From NCBI RefSeq assembly GCF_004786095.1, contig NZ_RHPJ01000002.1, positions 868,001-932,000 of the forward strand: a stretch of 64,000 bases of DNA. The letters run 5' to 3'. Source of the DNA: Serinibacter arcticus (GTDB taxonomy: Bacteria; Actinomycetota; Actinomycetes; Actinomycetales; Beutenbergiaceae). Shown here in pieces: positions 9,201 through 16,857 of the stretch. The notes beneath the pieces are model-generated. The model saw nothing but the letters and a program-made list of their open reading frames with translations, made no database searches and had not been told where the DNA came from. A program made the position numbers and the translations under genes. How positions within the stretch are numbered: position 1 is the stretch's first letter; each line of letters opens with the position of its first letter.

Positions 9201-10516
9201 TGGACGACCTGATGTTCCTCGACTCGGCCGCGACGGCCGGGCAGGTGGCGGCGCAGTACGCGCGCTACGCCGTCGAGGACGTCGAGCCGCCGCTGGTGCC
9301 CACCTGCACGCCGTCGGGCACCGAGATCACGGCCGGCGCGGACGCGGAGAGCTGGGAGCCGCGCACGCCGTCGAAGTGGCAGTTCCCGGGCGAGGAGATC
9401 GTCCTGGCCGAGAAGGGGGACAACCCGAACGACGGCATCCGCCGGCCGTTCGAGTACGCGATCCTCGCGCAGGGCCCGGAGCTCGCCTCGTTCGAGCTGG
9501 AGGCCGAGGTCCGGCTCGACGAGCCGGTCGACGTCAACAACCGTGACGTCATCCTGGTGTTCGGACACCGGTCCGACACCGAGTACTACTACGCCCACCT
9601 CAGCCAGGACAACACGATCTACGCCCACAACGGCATCTTCAAGGTCGACGGCAAGGACCGCGAGCGCATCGACGACCAGTGGAACCCCGAGACCGAGATC
9701 GGCGCTCCGCCGGCCGTGACGGACGACGACTGGCACGACGTTCGCCTCGTGCACTGCGCCGAGACCGGGGAGATCGCCGTGTACCTCGACGGTCTCGAGC
9801 GGCCGCTGATGACGGCGACCGACGACACCTTCACCTCGGGTCGTGTGGGCTTCGGCTCCTTCGACAACATCGGGCGCCTGCGCAACCTCACGGTGACGGG
9901 CACTCCCGTCGAGCAGCCCGAGCCGATCTCGTTCGTCGACGTGGCGGAGGACAACCAGTTCTTCCGCGAGATCTCGTGGCTGGCCGAGCGCGGCATCACC
10001 CGCGGGTGGGACCTGCCCGACGGCACGAAGGAGTTCCGCCCCGTGACGCCGGTGGCGCGCGACGCGATGGCGGCGTTCCTCTACCGCCTGGCCGTCCTCG
10101 CCGGGGAGCCCGAGTTCACCCCGCCGGCGACCTCGCCGTTCACGGACGTGAGCACGAGCAACCAGTTCTACCGGGAGATCGCCTGGCTCCACGCGAAGGA
10201 GATCTCCACGGGCTGGGCCAACGGGGACGGGACGTTCTCGTACCGCCCGCTGGCTCCGATCGCGCGTGACGCGATGGCGGCGTTCCTCTTCCGGTACGCC
10301 GAGGTCGCCTCCTACGACGCGCCGACGGTCTCGCCGTTCGACGACGTCGCGACCGGCAACCAGTTCTACCGGGAGATCGCCTGGCTCGAGGAGGAGGGCA
10401 TCGCCACCGGCTGGCGCGACGGGAACGACGGCACGACGCTCTACCGGCCGCTCAGCCCGGTCAACCGGGACGCGATGGCCGCGTTCATGTACCGGCTGAC
10501 GAACCCGGAGGCCTGA
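6221..10516 (+). CDS. Secreted PQQ-dependent sugar dehydrogenase-like protein with LamG, DUF1080-like and three SLH domains
   Basis: 1431 residues. The ATG at 6221 was chosen because GAGGAG lies 8 nt upstream and it begins a clean Sec signal peptide (cleavage near VPASAAP). Order: a beta-sandwich region about 66-260; a glucose/sorbosone dehydrogenase beta-propeller about 297-725, with FHNSAGLGTGLGFVEFHPEF (catalytic-His type motif) and GMRDPHRISWDP (Arg motif); a LamG/concanavalin-like region about 750-1020; a DUF1080-like jelly roll about 1040-1230; then SLH repeats at about 1237, 1306 and 1373 (FVDV...RDAMAAFLYR). It probably oxidises a sugar or glycoside at the cell surface, held by the SLH domains. 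Cofactor and substrate are inferred from family only. The fusion of an oxidase with a DUF1080-like module is unusual. Confidence 0.85.
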   Translation: MTSARPRTTPLRTGLALALSAALAVSVAAVPASAAPDQPPPDTPAAPAGTEAAAAAADVAGFTEHLTFEGYTVGPLDGQDGWTSHPAGQVVLDPVNQNNRALELTGGNRSAHRAITPIEDGATGTVFLRMRRDASSDNSFGVTDVDAPSTTSHSRAYVNNQNSDVLKVRNGGAFADVGTWSEDVWQCVWIVADNATDRVTVYSQGGIYEEQTRLPAGAEQTFGFRESVTGALDRFFWINGGNSAGRIMLDDVAIDPTGANLALPTGNVADCESADGGPVQPLENPLPDPTPVSLGIEVEEFAQLPASTTTPAASDQRLIRHNRVQHVDEVPDGSGRLAVPDMNAILYLVDEATGDHVPYLNVREQFVDNFHNSAGLGTGLGFVEFHPEFGENGKFYTVHTEAGTALTQDTPDFPGFGTTGFHSVITEWTATDPAAATFAGTSREVMRVPFGGRVHTVQQIAFNPTVEKGEADYGNLYVLVGDGGNGVGNGNPQDLTTPQGKIFRIDPLGTDSTNGEYGIPADNPFLGTAGALGEIYAVGMRDPHRISWDPEGENTLYLGHIGEWQVESVYAVEAGDNFGWSQREGSFLAENRQIYPLPADDAENGFTYPVAAYDHNRDPGQTGDAGVALNGGFVYRGDIEELRGKYLFTDLVRGWVLSTEADEMVRNDGDIEDLAEISQLKVFVDGEETTFQELVGDTRVDLRFGSDGGDQLYLVSKADGKMWKVVGAREGEVEPPFEAAPQVLPELAPSLVAHYGFDTPLEGDPTKETDLGYSGTAIDLVNGGVEMRVADSAYPGAGEALQTQQVNKHAVSNDDWKAGIYDEGGVETLRPFAGTDETTVMGWFKPEGDMPALNSTTPDPNDRFNAIGLAGTLSGSSDGHAVRALLEVINVNGEQRLVALARRVDGGASWTYAAQMPWDEILKQGEWVHLSATFDFAGGSMALYMNGEPLEGFYTSTTNPWGQGSATDTDPRGIKIGGSYPQNTREQNPFNGRMDDLMFLDSAATAGQVAAQYARYAVEDVEPPLVPTCTPSGTEITAGADAESWEPRTPSKWQFPGEEIVLAEKGDNPNDGIRRPFEYAILAQGPELASFELEAEVRLDEPVDVNNRDVILVFGHRSDTEYYYAHLSQDNTIYAHNGIFKVDGKDRERIDDQWNPETEIGAPPAVTDDDWHDVRLVHCAETGEIAVYLDGLERPLMTATDDTFTSGRVGFGSFDNIGRLRNLTVTGTPVEQPEPISFVDVAEDNQFFREISWLAERGITRGWDLPDGTKEFRPVTPVARDAMAAFLYRLAVLAGEPEFTPPATSPFTDVSTSNQFYREIAWLHAKEISTGWANGDGTFSYRPLAPIARDAMAAFLFRYAEVASYDAPTVSPFDDVATGNQFYREIAWLEEEGIATGWRDGNDGTTLYRPLSPVNRDAMAAFMYRLTNPEA

Positions 10517-10539
10517 GCCTCACCCGCACGGATTCGCCG

Positions 10540-10575
10540 GACGGCGGGGCTCACCTCACGGTGGGCCCCGCCGTC
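10540..10575 (+). terminator. Hairpin terminator after the SLH dehydrogenase
   Basis: A 16-bp GC-rich stem (GACGGCGGGGCTCACC with GGTGGGCCCCGCCGTC, one G-U pair) around a TCAC loop, 23 nt after the stop at 10516. It ends only 12 nt before the start codon of the following lacI gene, which has no obvious ribosome-binding site. Confidence 0.75.
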
Positions 10576-10587
10576 TAGTGTGTGGAC

Positions 10588-11607
10588 ATGGTGCAGCGGG
10601 TGACCCTGAGCGACGTGGCCAGGGAGGCGGGGGTGTCGCTGGCGACGGCGTCGCGAGCGATCAACGGTTCGGCCGACCGCTCCGTGCGGCCCGAGCTCGT
10701 CGAACGGGTGACGGAGGCGGCCGCACGGCTGCAGTACACGCCCGACGCGACGGCGCAGGCGATGGCGCGGGGGCGCACGACGACGCTCGGTCTCCTCGTG
10801 CACGACATCGCCGACCCCTACTTCTCGGCGATCGCGGCCGCCGTCGTGCGCACGGCCGAGGCGGAGGGACTCCAGGTCTCCCTCGCCACGACCCAGAACG
10901 ACCCGGCCAGGGAGGCGCAGCTGATCGACCTCATGCGCCGCCAGCGGGCGCGGGCGGTGGTGATCGCCGGCGGCCGGTCGGCGGGCGAGCGCTCGGACGC
11001 GCTGGCCGAGTCCCTCGCCGCGCTGGGGCGACAGGGCGTGGGGATCGCCGCCATCGGGCAGCCCGTGCCCGGGGTGGCCTCGGTCGCCGTCGACAACCGG
11101 GGCGGAGCCGCGGCCCTGGCGGCGTCGCTGCTCGACCTCGGCTACCGCCGCTTCGCCGTGCTGGGCGGTCCGACCGATCGTGTCACCGCCCGCGACCGGC
11201 GCGAAGGGTTCCTCGACGCGCTGGGGGATCGTGGGTCGGTGGCCTCGAGCGTCGAGACCGCCTTCACGTGGGAGGGCGGGCACCGCGCTCTGCTGCGGCT
11301 GGCGCAGGACGGCGTCCTGGCGGACGTCGACGCCGTCGTCGCCACGAACGACGTGATGGCGCTGGGGGCGCTCGCGGCCGCGCGCGAGCTCGGCCTCGGC
11401 GTGCCGCAGGACGTGGCGCTGGCCGGTTTCGGGGGGATCTCGACGCTGCGCGACGTCGTGCCGACGCTCACCACGGTGACGGTCCCCATGGACGAGCTCG
11501 GCGTGCGTGCCGTGCGCCTGGCACTCGGCGACCAGGGCGACGTCGTGGAGTCGGTGGGCTGCGACGTCGTGATCGGCGGGTCGACGCCGGACCTGCGCGG
11601 CGCGTAG
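10588..11607 (+). CDS. LacI-family transcriptional regulator
   Basis: 339 residues from the ATG at 10588; an in-frame GTG two codons upstream is equally possible. Helix-turn-helix VTLSDVAREAGVSLATASRA at the N-terminus, hinge DATAQAMARG, then a periplasmic-binding-like core (GLLVHDIADPYFSAIAAAVV; GFGGISTLRDVVPTLTTV). It resembles the regulator at 4826 in both halves, so the two may recognise related sites. It sits between two genes that carry near-identical AAGCGCTT operators, making it the most likely controller of the regulon described in the findings. Confidence 0.93.
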   Translation: MVQRVTLSDVAREAGVSLATASRAINGSADRSVRPELVERVTEAAARLQYTPDATAQAMARGRTTTLGLLVHDIADPYFSAIAAAVVRTAEAEGLQVSLATTQNDPAREAQLIDLMRRQRARAVVIAGGRSAGERSDALAESLAALGRQGVGIAAIGQPVPGVASVAVDNRGGAAALAASLLDLGYRRFAVLGGPTDRVTARDRREGFLDALGDRGSVASSVETAFTWEGGHRALLRLAQDGVLADVDAVVATNDVMALGALAAARELGLGVPQDVALAGFGGISTLRDVVPTLTTVTVPMDELGVRAVRLALGDQGDVVESVGCDVVIGGSTPDLRGA

Positions 11608-11627
11608 GCGCCATCCCATGCGTTTCG

Positions 11628-11656
11628 TTGACGAGCCGCTTCCGTCACCCTAGGAT
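11628..11656 (+). promoter_or_regulatory. Sigma-70-like promoter of the Gfo/Idh operon
   Basis: TTGACG (11628-11633), a 17-nt spacer and TAGGAT (11651-11656). The operator starts at the next base, so a bound repressor would cover the transcription start. Confidence 0.65.
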
Positions 11657-11670
11657 GGAAAGCGCTTCCC
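11657..11670. promoter_or_regulatory. LacI-type operator (GGAAAGCGCTTCCC)
   Basis: Almost perfect dyad immediately downstream of the -10 box and 28 nt before the start codon at 11698. Its core matches the site upstream of the SLH dehydrogenase exactly. Confidence 0.75.
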
Positions 11671-11697
11671 TACGGATCTCTCAGCAACGGAGCCACG

Positions 11698-12858
11698 ATG
11701 ACCCGCACCCTTCGCATCGCCATGAACGGCATCACCGGCCGGATGGGCTATCGCCAGCACCTGCTGCGCTCGATCCTGCCGATCCGCGAGCAGGGCGGGG
11801 TGACGCTTCCCGACGGCTCGACGCTCCAGGTCGAACCGGTGCTCATCGGACGCAACGCCGACAAGGTCGAGGCGCTGGCGAAGCAGCACGGGGTCGAGCG
11901 GTGGAGCACGGACCTCGACGCGGTCATCGACGACCCCGAGACCGACATCGTCTTCGACGCCTCCATGACGTCGCTGCGCTACGCCACGCTCGCGCGGGCG
12001 ATGCGGGCCGGCAAGCACATCTACACCGAGAAGCCGACGGCGGAGACCCTCGCCGAGGCGGTCGACCTCGCCAGGATCCGCCGCGAGACCGGCGTGACCG
12101 CCGGCGTCGTGCACGACAAGCTCTACCTGCCGGGCCTCGTGAAGCTGCGTCGGCTGGTGGACGAGGGCTTCTTCGGCCGCATCATCTCGCTGCGCGGCGA
12201 GTTCGGGTACTGGGTCTTCGAGGGTGAGCTCCAGCCCGCGCAGCGGCCGTCGTGGAACTACCGCAAGCAGGACGGCGGCGGCATGACCACCGACATGTTC
12301 TGCCACTGGAACTACGTGCTCGAGGGCATCATCGGCTCGGTCGAGACGGTCTCGAGCCAGACGGTCACGCACATCCCCACGCGCTGGGACGAGCAGGGCG
12401 AGGCCTACGAGGCCACGGCCGACGACGCCGCGTACGGCACGTTCCAGCTCCGCACACCGCAGGGCGACCCCGTCGTCGCCCAGATCAACTCCTCCTGGGC
12501 CGTGCGCGTGCACCGCGACGAGCTCGTGGAGTTCCAGGTCGACGGCACGCACGGCTCCGCCGTCGCCGGGCTGTTCAGCTGCGTGGCGCAGCAGCGGGCC
12601 AGCACACCCAAGCCGGTCTGGAACCCCGATCTGCCGACCACGGAGAAGTTCCGCGAGCAGTGGCTCGACGTGCCCGCCAACGCTGAGCTCGACAACGGTT
12701 TCAAGGCGCAGTGGGAGGAGTTCCTGCGGGACGTGGCCGCCGGCCGCGAGCACCGCTTCGACCTGCTCTCCGCGGCGCGCGGCGTCCAGCTCGCCGAGCT
12801 CGGTCTGCAGTCCTCCGAGCAGGGCCGGCGGCTGCCGGTCCCGGAGATCGTGCTGTGA
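11698..12858 (+). CDS. Gfo/Idh/MocA-family NAD(P)-dependent oxidoreductase
   Basis: 386 residues, cytoplasmic. The N-terminal Rossmann half starts MTRTLRIAMNGITGRMGYRQH and carries the family EKP motif (HIYTEKPTAETLAEA), with the catalytic-type KLYLPGLVKLRRL segment; the C-terminal alpha/beta domain follows. Such enzymes oxidise or reduce sugar hydroxyl groups, including 3-keto chemistry on glycosides. The stop overlaps the start of a TIM-barrel sugar isomerase/lyase by 4 nt, so the two are probably a functional pair. The GITGRMGYRQH glycine pattern is slightly different from the usual GxGxxG. Exact reaction unknown. Confidence 0.9.
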   Translation: MTRTLRIAMNGITGRMGYRQHLLRSILPIREQGGVTLPDGSTLQVEPVLIGRNADKVEALAKQHGVERWSTDLDAVIDDPETDIVFDASMTSLRYATLARAMRAGKHIYTEKPTAETLAEAVDLARIRRETGVTAGVVHDKLYLPGLVKLRRLVDEGFFGRIISLRGEFGYWVFEGELQPAQRPSWNYRKQDGGGMTTDMFCHWNYVLEGIIGSVETVSSQTVTHIPTRWDEQGEAYEATADDAAYGTFQLRTPQGDPVVAQINSSWAVRVHRDELVEFQVDGTHGSAVAGLFSCVAQQRASTPKPVWNPDLPTTEKFREQWLDVPANAELDNGFKAQWEEFLRDVAAGREHRFDLLSAARGVQLAELGLQSSEQGRRLPVPEIVL

Positions 12859-13832
12859 ACGCGGTCGAGTCCGCGCTCGGGGGCGACGCCGTCGTCGGGA
12901 CCCTGTCGGCCCCGGTCGACGACGCCGACGCGACGCGACCGGCCGACCTCGCGCGGCTCTCGCTCAACACGGCCACCACGAAGCACCTCACGCTCGCGCA
13001 GGCCGCCGAGGTCGCGGCTGACGCCGGGCTGAGCGCGATCGGGCCCTGGCGCGACCGGGTCCAGGAGGTCGGCGCGGATCGTGCCGCCCAGATCCTCGCG
13101 GACTTCGGCCTGCGCGCCTCGTCGCTGTGCCGCGGCGGCTTCCTCACCGCCGCCGATCCCGAGGGACGGGGGGCGGCGCTGGAGGACAACCGGCGCGCGA
13201 TCGAGGAGGCGGCCACGATCGGCACGTCGGAGCTGATCATGGTCGTCGGCGGGCTGCCCGCCGCGCGGACGCCGGGCGGGCCGGCCGCGCCGCACGCGCC
13301 CGGACCCGGGGTGGACCCCGGGCGCGACCTCGTGGGCGCGCGCGGCCGCGTCGCCGACCGGATCGGCGAGCTCGTGCCGTACGCGGCGCAGCACGGCGTG
13401 CGGCTCGTGCTCGAACCGCTGCACCCGATCTTCGCCGCGGACCGCGCCGTCATCTCCACGCTGGGCCAGGCGCTGACGCTGGCGGAGTCGTTCGAGAGCT
13501 CCGCCGTCGGCGTCGTCGTGGACACCTACCACGTGTGGTGGGACCCGCGGCTGAAGCAGATGATCGACCGGGCGGGGATGGAGAAGCGCATCGCGTCCTA
13601 CCAGGTGTGCGACTGGACGCTCCCGCTGGCGGCGGATCCGCTGCTCTCGCGCGGGCACGTGGGGGACGGCTACGTCGACTTCGCGTCCATCACGAGCTGG
13701 ATCGCGGCGACGCGCTACCGCGGCGACATCGAGGTCGAGATCTTCAACGAGGACGTCTGGTCGGCGCCGCCGGAGCAGACCCTGGCCACGATGATCGACC
13801 GCTACCGGCGGTTCGTGGCGCCGCACCTGTAG
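12855..13832 (+). CDS. Sugar phosphate isomerase/epimerase-like TIM barrel (AP-endonuclease 2 superfamily)
   Basis: 325 residues from the GTG at 12855, which overlaps the upstream stop codon (GTGA). The metal-site residues of the xylose-isomerase-like TIM barrel are visible: Glu in RLVLEPLHP, Asp/His in VVVDTYHVWWDP, and Glu in DIEVEIFNED. Members paired with Gfo/Idh enzymes act as inosose isomerases, keto-sugar epimerases or 3-keto-glycoside lyases. An Ala/Pro/Gly-rich insert (around ARTPGGPAAPHAPGPG) sits after the fourth strand. The neighbour suggests it acts on the keto product of the oxidoreductase. Confidence 0.85.
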   Translation: MNAVESALGGDAVVGTLSAPVDDADATRPADLARLSLNTATTKHLTLAQAAEVAADAGLSAIGPWRDRVQEVGADRAAQILADFGLRASSLCRGGFLTAADPEGRGAALEDNRRAIEEAATIGTSELIMVVGGLPAARTPGGPAAPHAPGPGVDPGRDLVGARGRVADRIGELVPYAAQHGVRLVLEPLHPIFAADRAVISTLGQALTLAESFESSAVGVVVDTYHVWWDPRLKQMIDRAGMEKRIASYQVCDWTLPLAADPLLSRGHVGDGYVDFASITSWIAATRYRGDIEVEIFNEDVWSAPPEQTLATMIDRYRRFVAPHL

Positions 13833-13853
13833 GTCGTCGGCGCACCACCGGAG

Positions 13854-13880
13854 GGGCCCCCGCGGAATGCGCGGGGGCCC
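13854..13880 (+). terminator. Hairpin terminator
   Basis: Perfect 10-bp stem GGGCCCCCGC / GCGGGGGCCC with a 7-nt loop, followed by TT. It closes the Gfo/Idh-isomerase transcript 21 nt after its stop. The next start codon is only 19 nt further on. Confidence 0.8.
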
Positions 13881-13899
13881 TTCCGGCGTTGGGCTCCAC

Positions 13900-14559
13900 A
13901 TGACGACCTACGGAATCATCGGGGCAGGAAACATCGGTTCGCAGGTGGCGCGGGCGCTCGTCGCGCTCGGCGAGGACGTCGTGATCGCCAACTCGCGCGG
14001 TCCGGAGACGCTCGCGCCGCTGATCGCCGAGCTCGGCGACCGCGCGAGGGCCGCCACGGCGCAGGAGGCCGCGCAGGCCGCGGACGTCGCCGTCGTCTCG
14101 GTCCCGCTCCGCAGCTACCGCGAGGTGCCGGTGGCGGAGCTCGCCGGCAAGGTCGTGCTCGACACCAACAACTACTACTGGGAGCGGGACGGGCACATCC
14201 CGGAGCTCGACCGGGGCGAGGTCACGGTCTCGGGGATGCTCCAGGAGCACCTGCCGACGTCGACGGTGGTGAAGGCCTTCAACCACATCGAGGCGGCGGA
14301 CATCACCACGACCGGCACCCCCGCGGGCACCCCCGACCGCCGGGCGCTCGCGACCGCGTCGGACGCCGACGAGGCGGTCGAGCTCGTGACCGAGCTCTAC
14401 GACCGGATCGGGTTCGACACGGTCTCCGCCGGGCCGCTGGCGGAGTCCTGGCGGGTCGAGCGCGACCGGCCGGCGTACGGCGTGCGTCAGAACGCGCAGG
14501 AGCTGCGCGAGAACCTCGCGCGCGGCTTCCGCGTGCGGCCCGAGGACGCCGTCGGCTGA
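13900..14559 (+). CDS. NADP-binding oxidoreductase, F420H2:NADP-reductase-like (NPD family)
   Basis: 219 residues. Begins MTTYGIIGAGNIGSQVARAL, a textbook Rossmann GxGxxG, followed by ANSRGPETL (NADP-phosphate-binding type) and a short C-terminal domain with VVKAFNHIEAADI. This matches the F420-dependent NADP reductase-like / NADP_Rossmann group. The ATG at 13900 directly starts the Rossmann strand. No Shine-Dalgarno is visible and a terminator hairpin ends 19 nt before it, so it may be translated from a very short leader. Function is likely a general NADPH-dependent reduction; substrate unknown. Confidence 0.85.
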   Translation: MTTYGIIGAGNIGSQVARALVALGEDVVIANSRGPETLAPLIAELGDRARAATAQEAAQAADVAVVSVPLRSYREVPVAELAGKVVLDTNNYYWERDGHIPELDRGEVTVSGMLQEHLPTSTVVKAFNHIEAADITTTGTPAGTPDRRALATASDADEAVELVTELYDRIGFDTVSAGPLAESWRVERDRPAYGVRQNAQELRENLARGFRVRPEDAVG

Positions 14560-14568
14560 CGAGGCTCG

Positions 14569-14644
14569 GGACGGACGGACGGACGGACGGACGGACGGGC
14601 GGACGGGCGGACCGACGGACGGGCGGACGGACCGACGGACCGGC
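14569..14644. repeat. GGAC tetranucleotide microsatellite
   Basis: About 19 imperfect units of GGAC/GGGC (with occasional CGAC) run from 14569 to 14644 in the gap between two convergent genes. The first seven units are uninterrupted. It has no stem-loop or coding signature of its own. Such arrays are prone to slippage. Confidence 0.85.
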
Positions 14645-14648
14645 GGCG

Positions 14649-16844
14649 TCAGTAGACGTTGCCGCTCTCGCGGAAGTCGCGCCAGACGTTCTCGAAGAAG
14701 TCGTCGTCCTCGGGCAGCGGGCGGCGCGGGCGCCAGCGGAACGCGGCCGTCCCCGCCCGCTCGTCGCCCGCCCGCTGCCCGCCGTCGGCCGCCTGCGCGG
14801 CCCAGCTCTCGCCGTCGGCCACGTGCGAGGACCCCACGGCCTCACCCGGCGCGAGCAGCGCGGACTCCTGGACGACCTCGTCGAGCTCGCCGCCGTCGAG
14901 CCGGAACCGGAAGACGTCCGGCAGGTCGGACAGCGGCGAGCCTGCCCTCTCGCCCCAGCTCGCCTCCGGCAGGTCGCCGGACGGGTCGGAGTAGAGCACC
15001 GACCCGCGCGAGCGGCCGCCGTGCGCGACGTAGTCCCGCATCGCCGACAGGTAGACGTAGGCCGACGTGAGGGTGTCGCGCACGAGGAAGATCCGGTTGA
15101 CGGACTGGCGCGAGGACGCGGAGGCGGTCACGTCGTCGTCGTAGCTCGCGAGCCACGCGCGCACCTGCGCGAGCGCCTCCTCGATCGACGTCGCGCTGCG
15201 CACCGGACCGGCCTTCTCGCTCATCAGCGCCTGCACGTCGCGCAGGATGTCGGCCGTGTTCTCCGCGGTCCCGGCCGCGGCGCGGCCCGTCGCGGCGGCG
15301 ACCAGCGCCTGCGCCTGCGCCACCACGGGGGCGGCGGCCTCGGCGAACGCGGCGTCGTCCAGCACGGGGGCGGCGACGGCGTCGCGCCGGGCCGCGATGA
15401 ACTGCGCGGCGCGCGTGGCGCCCACCTGGCCCGAGTTCAGCGCCGCGCCGCCCGGGCGGTAGACGCCGTGCGCGCCGCCCGCCTCGCCGACCGGGAACAG
15501 CCCGGCGACGTTGGACTGCCACCACGCGTCCACCACGAGGCCGCCGTTGTTGTGCTGCGCGCAGACGTCGACCTCGAGCAGGTCCGTCGTCAGGTCCACG
15601 TACGGGTTCTTCTCGAGGTAGAAGCGGTAGGCCGGCTCGTTCATGGTGCGCAGGCGTTCGATGGGCGTTCCCGTGAGGGCGCCCGCACGCTCGAGGTAGG
15701 CGAACGCCTCGGGCGAGAGCGCGCTCGGGTCGAACTCCTCCTTCACGGGGTTGCGCGTGAAGTCGAGGAAGACGCGCCGCCCCCGCAGCACCGTCTCGCG
15801 GTAGACCAGCAGGTCGATCAGGCTCGAGCCGTCGCGCGCCTTGCGGATGTCGAAGGGCCACTGGTAGCCCTTGAGGAAGACGAGGCTCATGAGGTGGCCG
15901 TAGTCGTCGATGACCTCGGTGAGGAACTCACGCTCGTCACCGCCGTCGGCGTCGAAGGACACGAACCGCGGCACCACCTGCATGTACGTGCCCGAGACGT
16001 TCCACCGCGGTTTGGTCGAGGCGAGCCCGAACTGCCACTCCGTGAGGTTCTTGCCGTGCACCCCGGCGCGGTAGGCGGCGCCCGAGGCGCCCCACTGACC
16101 GTTCGGGAAGACGCGCGTGCGGTACATGCCGGCGGGGCCGCCGGTGGCGTAGACGAGGTTGGCGCAGCGCAGCAGCAGGTAGGGGGAGCGCGGCTCGTCC
16201 TCCGCGGCCGCGGAGTCGTCTCCCTCCTCCACGACGTGCGGCACGTCCGTGCGCAGCACGAGCAGTCCGGCGACGGCGCGCCTCCCGTCCGGCGCGGTCG
16301 TCGTGACGACGTCGACCACGCGGCACTCGTCCAGCACGGGGGTGCCGTCGCGCTGCACCTTCTTCTCGAGCTGCGTGACCATCGAGCGGCTCGTGTACGG
16401 ACCGACCGAGGTCGCGCGACGGCGGGGGTCGTGGTCGGTCTTGTAGCCGATGAACTCGCCGTAGCGGTTCTGCGGGAACGGCACGCCGAGGTCCACCAGG
16501 TGCAGGAAGCCGCGCGCCGAGAGGGCCGCCTCGGCGAGCGCGTTGTCACCGTCCATCGCGCCGCCCGCGAACAGCGTCTGCGCCATCTCGTGCACGGAGT
16601 CGTCGTCGCCGCCCGACAGGGTGAGCTTGTAGTAGGTCTGCTTGTCGCTCCCGGCGTTGCGGCTCGCCCCCGCGCCGATCTTGTCGGCGACGACGACCAC
16701 GTCGTCCTCGCCGAGGTCGTGCAGCCGGTCGGCGGCGCAGTAGCCGGCCGAGCCCGTCCCGACGACGACGGTGTGGGTGGTCAGGACGGGGACGGGCAGG
16801 CCGTCGATGCGCAGGAGGGTGGGTTCGGTGCGAGGGATGGTCAC
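14649..16844 (-). CDS. FAD-dependent oxidoreductase of the fumarate reductase/succinate dehydrogenase flavoprotein family
   Basis: 731 residues from the GTG at 16844, with GAGGACC about 9 nt upstream and 13 nt after the SDR stop. FAD-binding dinucleotide fold near residue 20 (HTVVVGTGSAGYCAADRLHDLG), a substrate/FAD region GASRNAGSDKQTYY, a distal FAD motif (NLVYATGGPAGMY) and the closing GLFPVGEAGGAHGVYRPGGAALNSG. It is longer than canonical FrdA and lacks a neighbouring iron-sulfur or membrane-anchor gene, so it is probably a soluble dehydrogenase. Co-transcription with an SDR under an AGCGCT operator suggests oxidation of a sugar-derived compound. The substrate is unknown. Confidence 0.8.
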   Translation of the reverse strand: MTIPRTEPTLLRIDGLPVPVLTTHTVVVGTGSAGYCAADRLHDLGEDDVVVVADKIGAGASRNAGSDKQTYYKLTLSGGDDDSVHEMAQTLFAGGAMDGDNALAEAALSARGFLHLVDLGVPFPQNRYGEFIGYKTDHDPRRRATSVGPYTSRSMVTQLEKKVQRDGTPVLDECRVVDVVTTTAPDGRRAVAGLLVLRTDVPHVVEEGDDSAAAEDEPRSPYLLLRCANLVYATGGPAGMYRTRVFPNGQWGASGAAYRAGVHGKNLTEWQFGLASTKPRWNVSGTYMQVVPRFVSFDADGGDEREFLTEVIDDYGHLMSLVFLKGYQWPFDIRKARDGSSLIDLLVYRETVLRGRRVFLDFTRNPVKEEFDPSALSPEAFAYLERAGALTGTPIERLRTMNEPAYRFYLEKNPYVDLTTDLLEVDVCAQHNNGGLVVDAWWQSNVAGLFPVGEAGGAHGVYRPGGAALNSGQVGATRAAQFIAARRDAVAAPVLDDAAFAEAAAPVVAQAQALVAAATGRAAAGTAENTADILRDVQALMSEKAGPVRSATSIEEALAQVRAWLASYDDDVTASASSRQSVNRIFLVRDTLTSAYVYLSAMRDYVAHGGRSRGSVLYSDPSGDLPEASWGERAGSPLSDLPDVFRFRLDGGELDEVVQESALLAPGEAVGSSHVADGESWAAQAADGGQRAGDERAGTAAFRWRPRRPLPEDDDFFENVWRDFRESGNVY

Positions 16845-16857
16845 GGGGTCGCGGTCC

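Noticed and set aside
6251-10192. A 1313-codon open frame on the minus strand opposite the SLH dehydrogenase, and many similar long antisense frames.
   Set aside because: At this GC content non-coding frames stay open by chance. The translation is Arg/Val/Asp/His-rich with no domains, and the plus strand holds a clear multidomain protein.
14569-14644. Regularly repeated GGAC units considered as a CRISPR-like array.
   Set aside because: Units are 4 nt with no spacers and no cas genes; it is a simple microsatellite.
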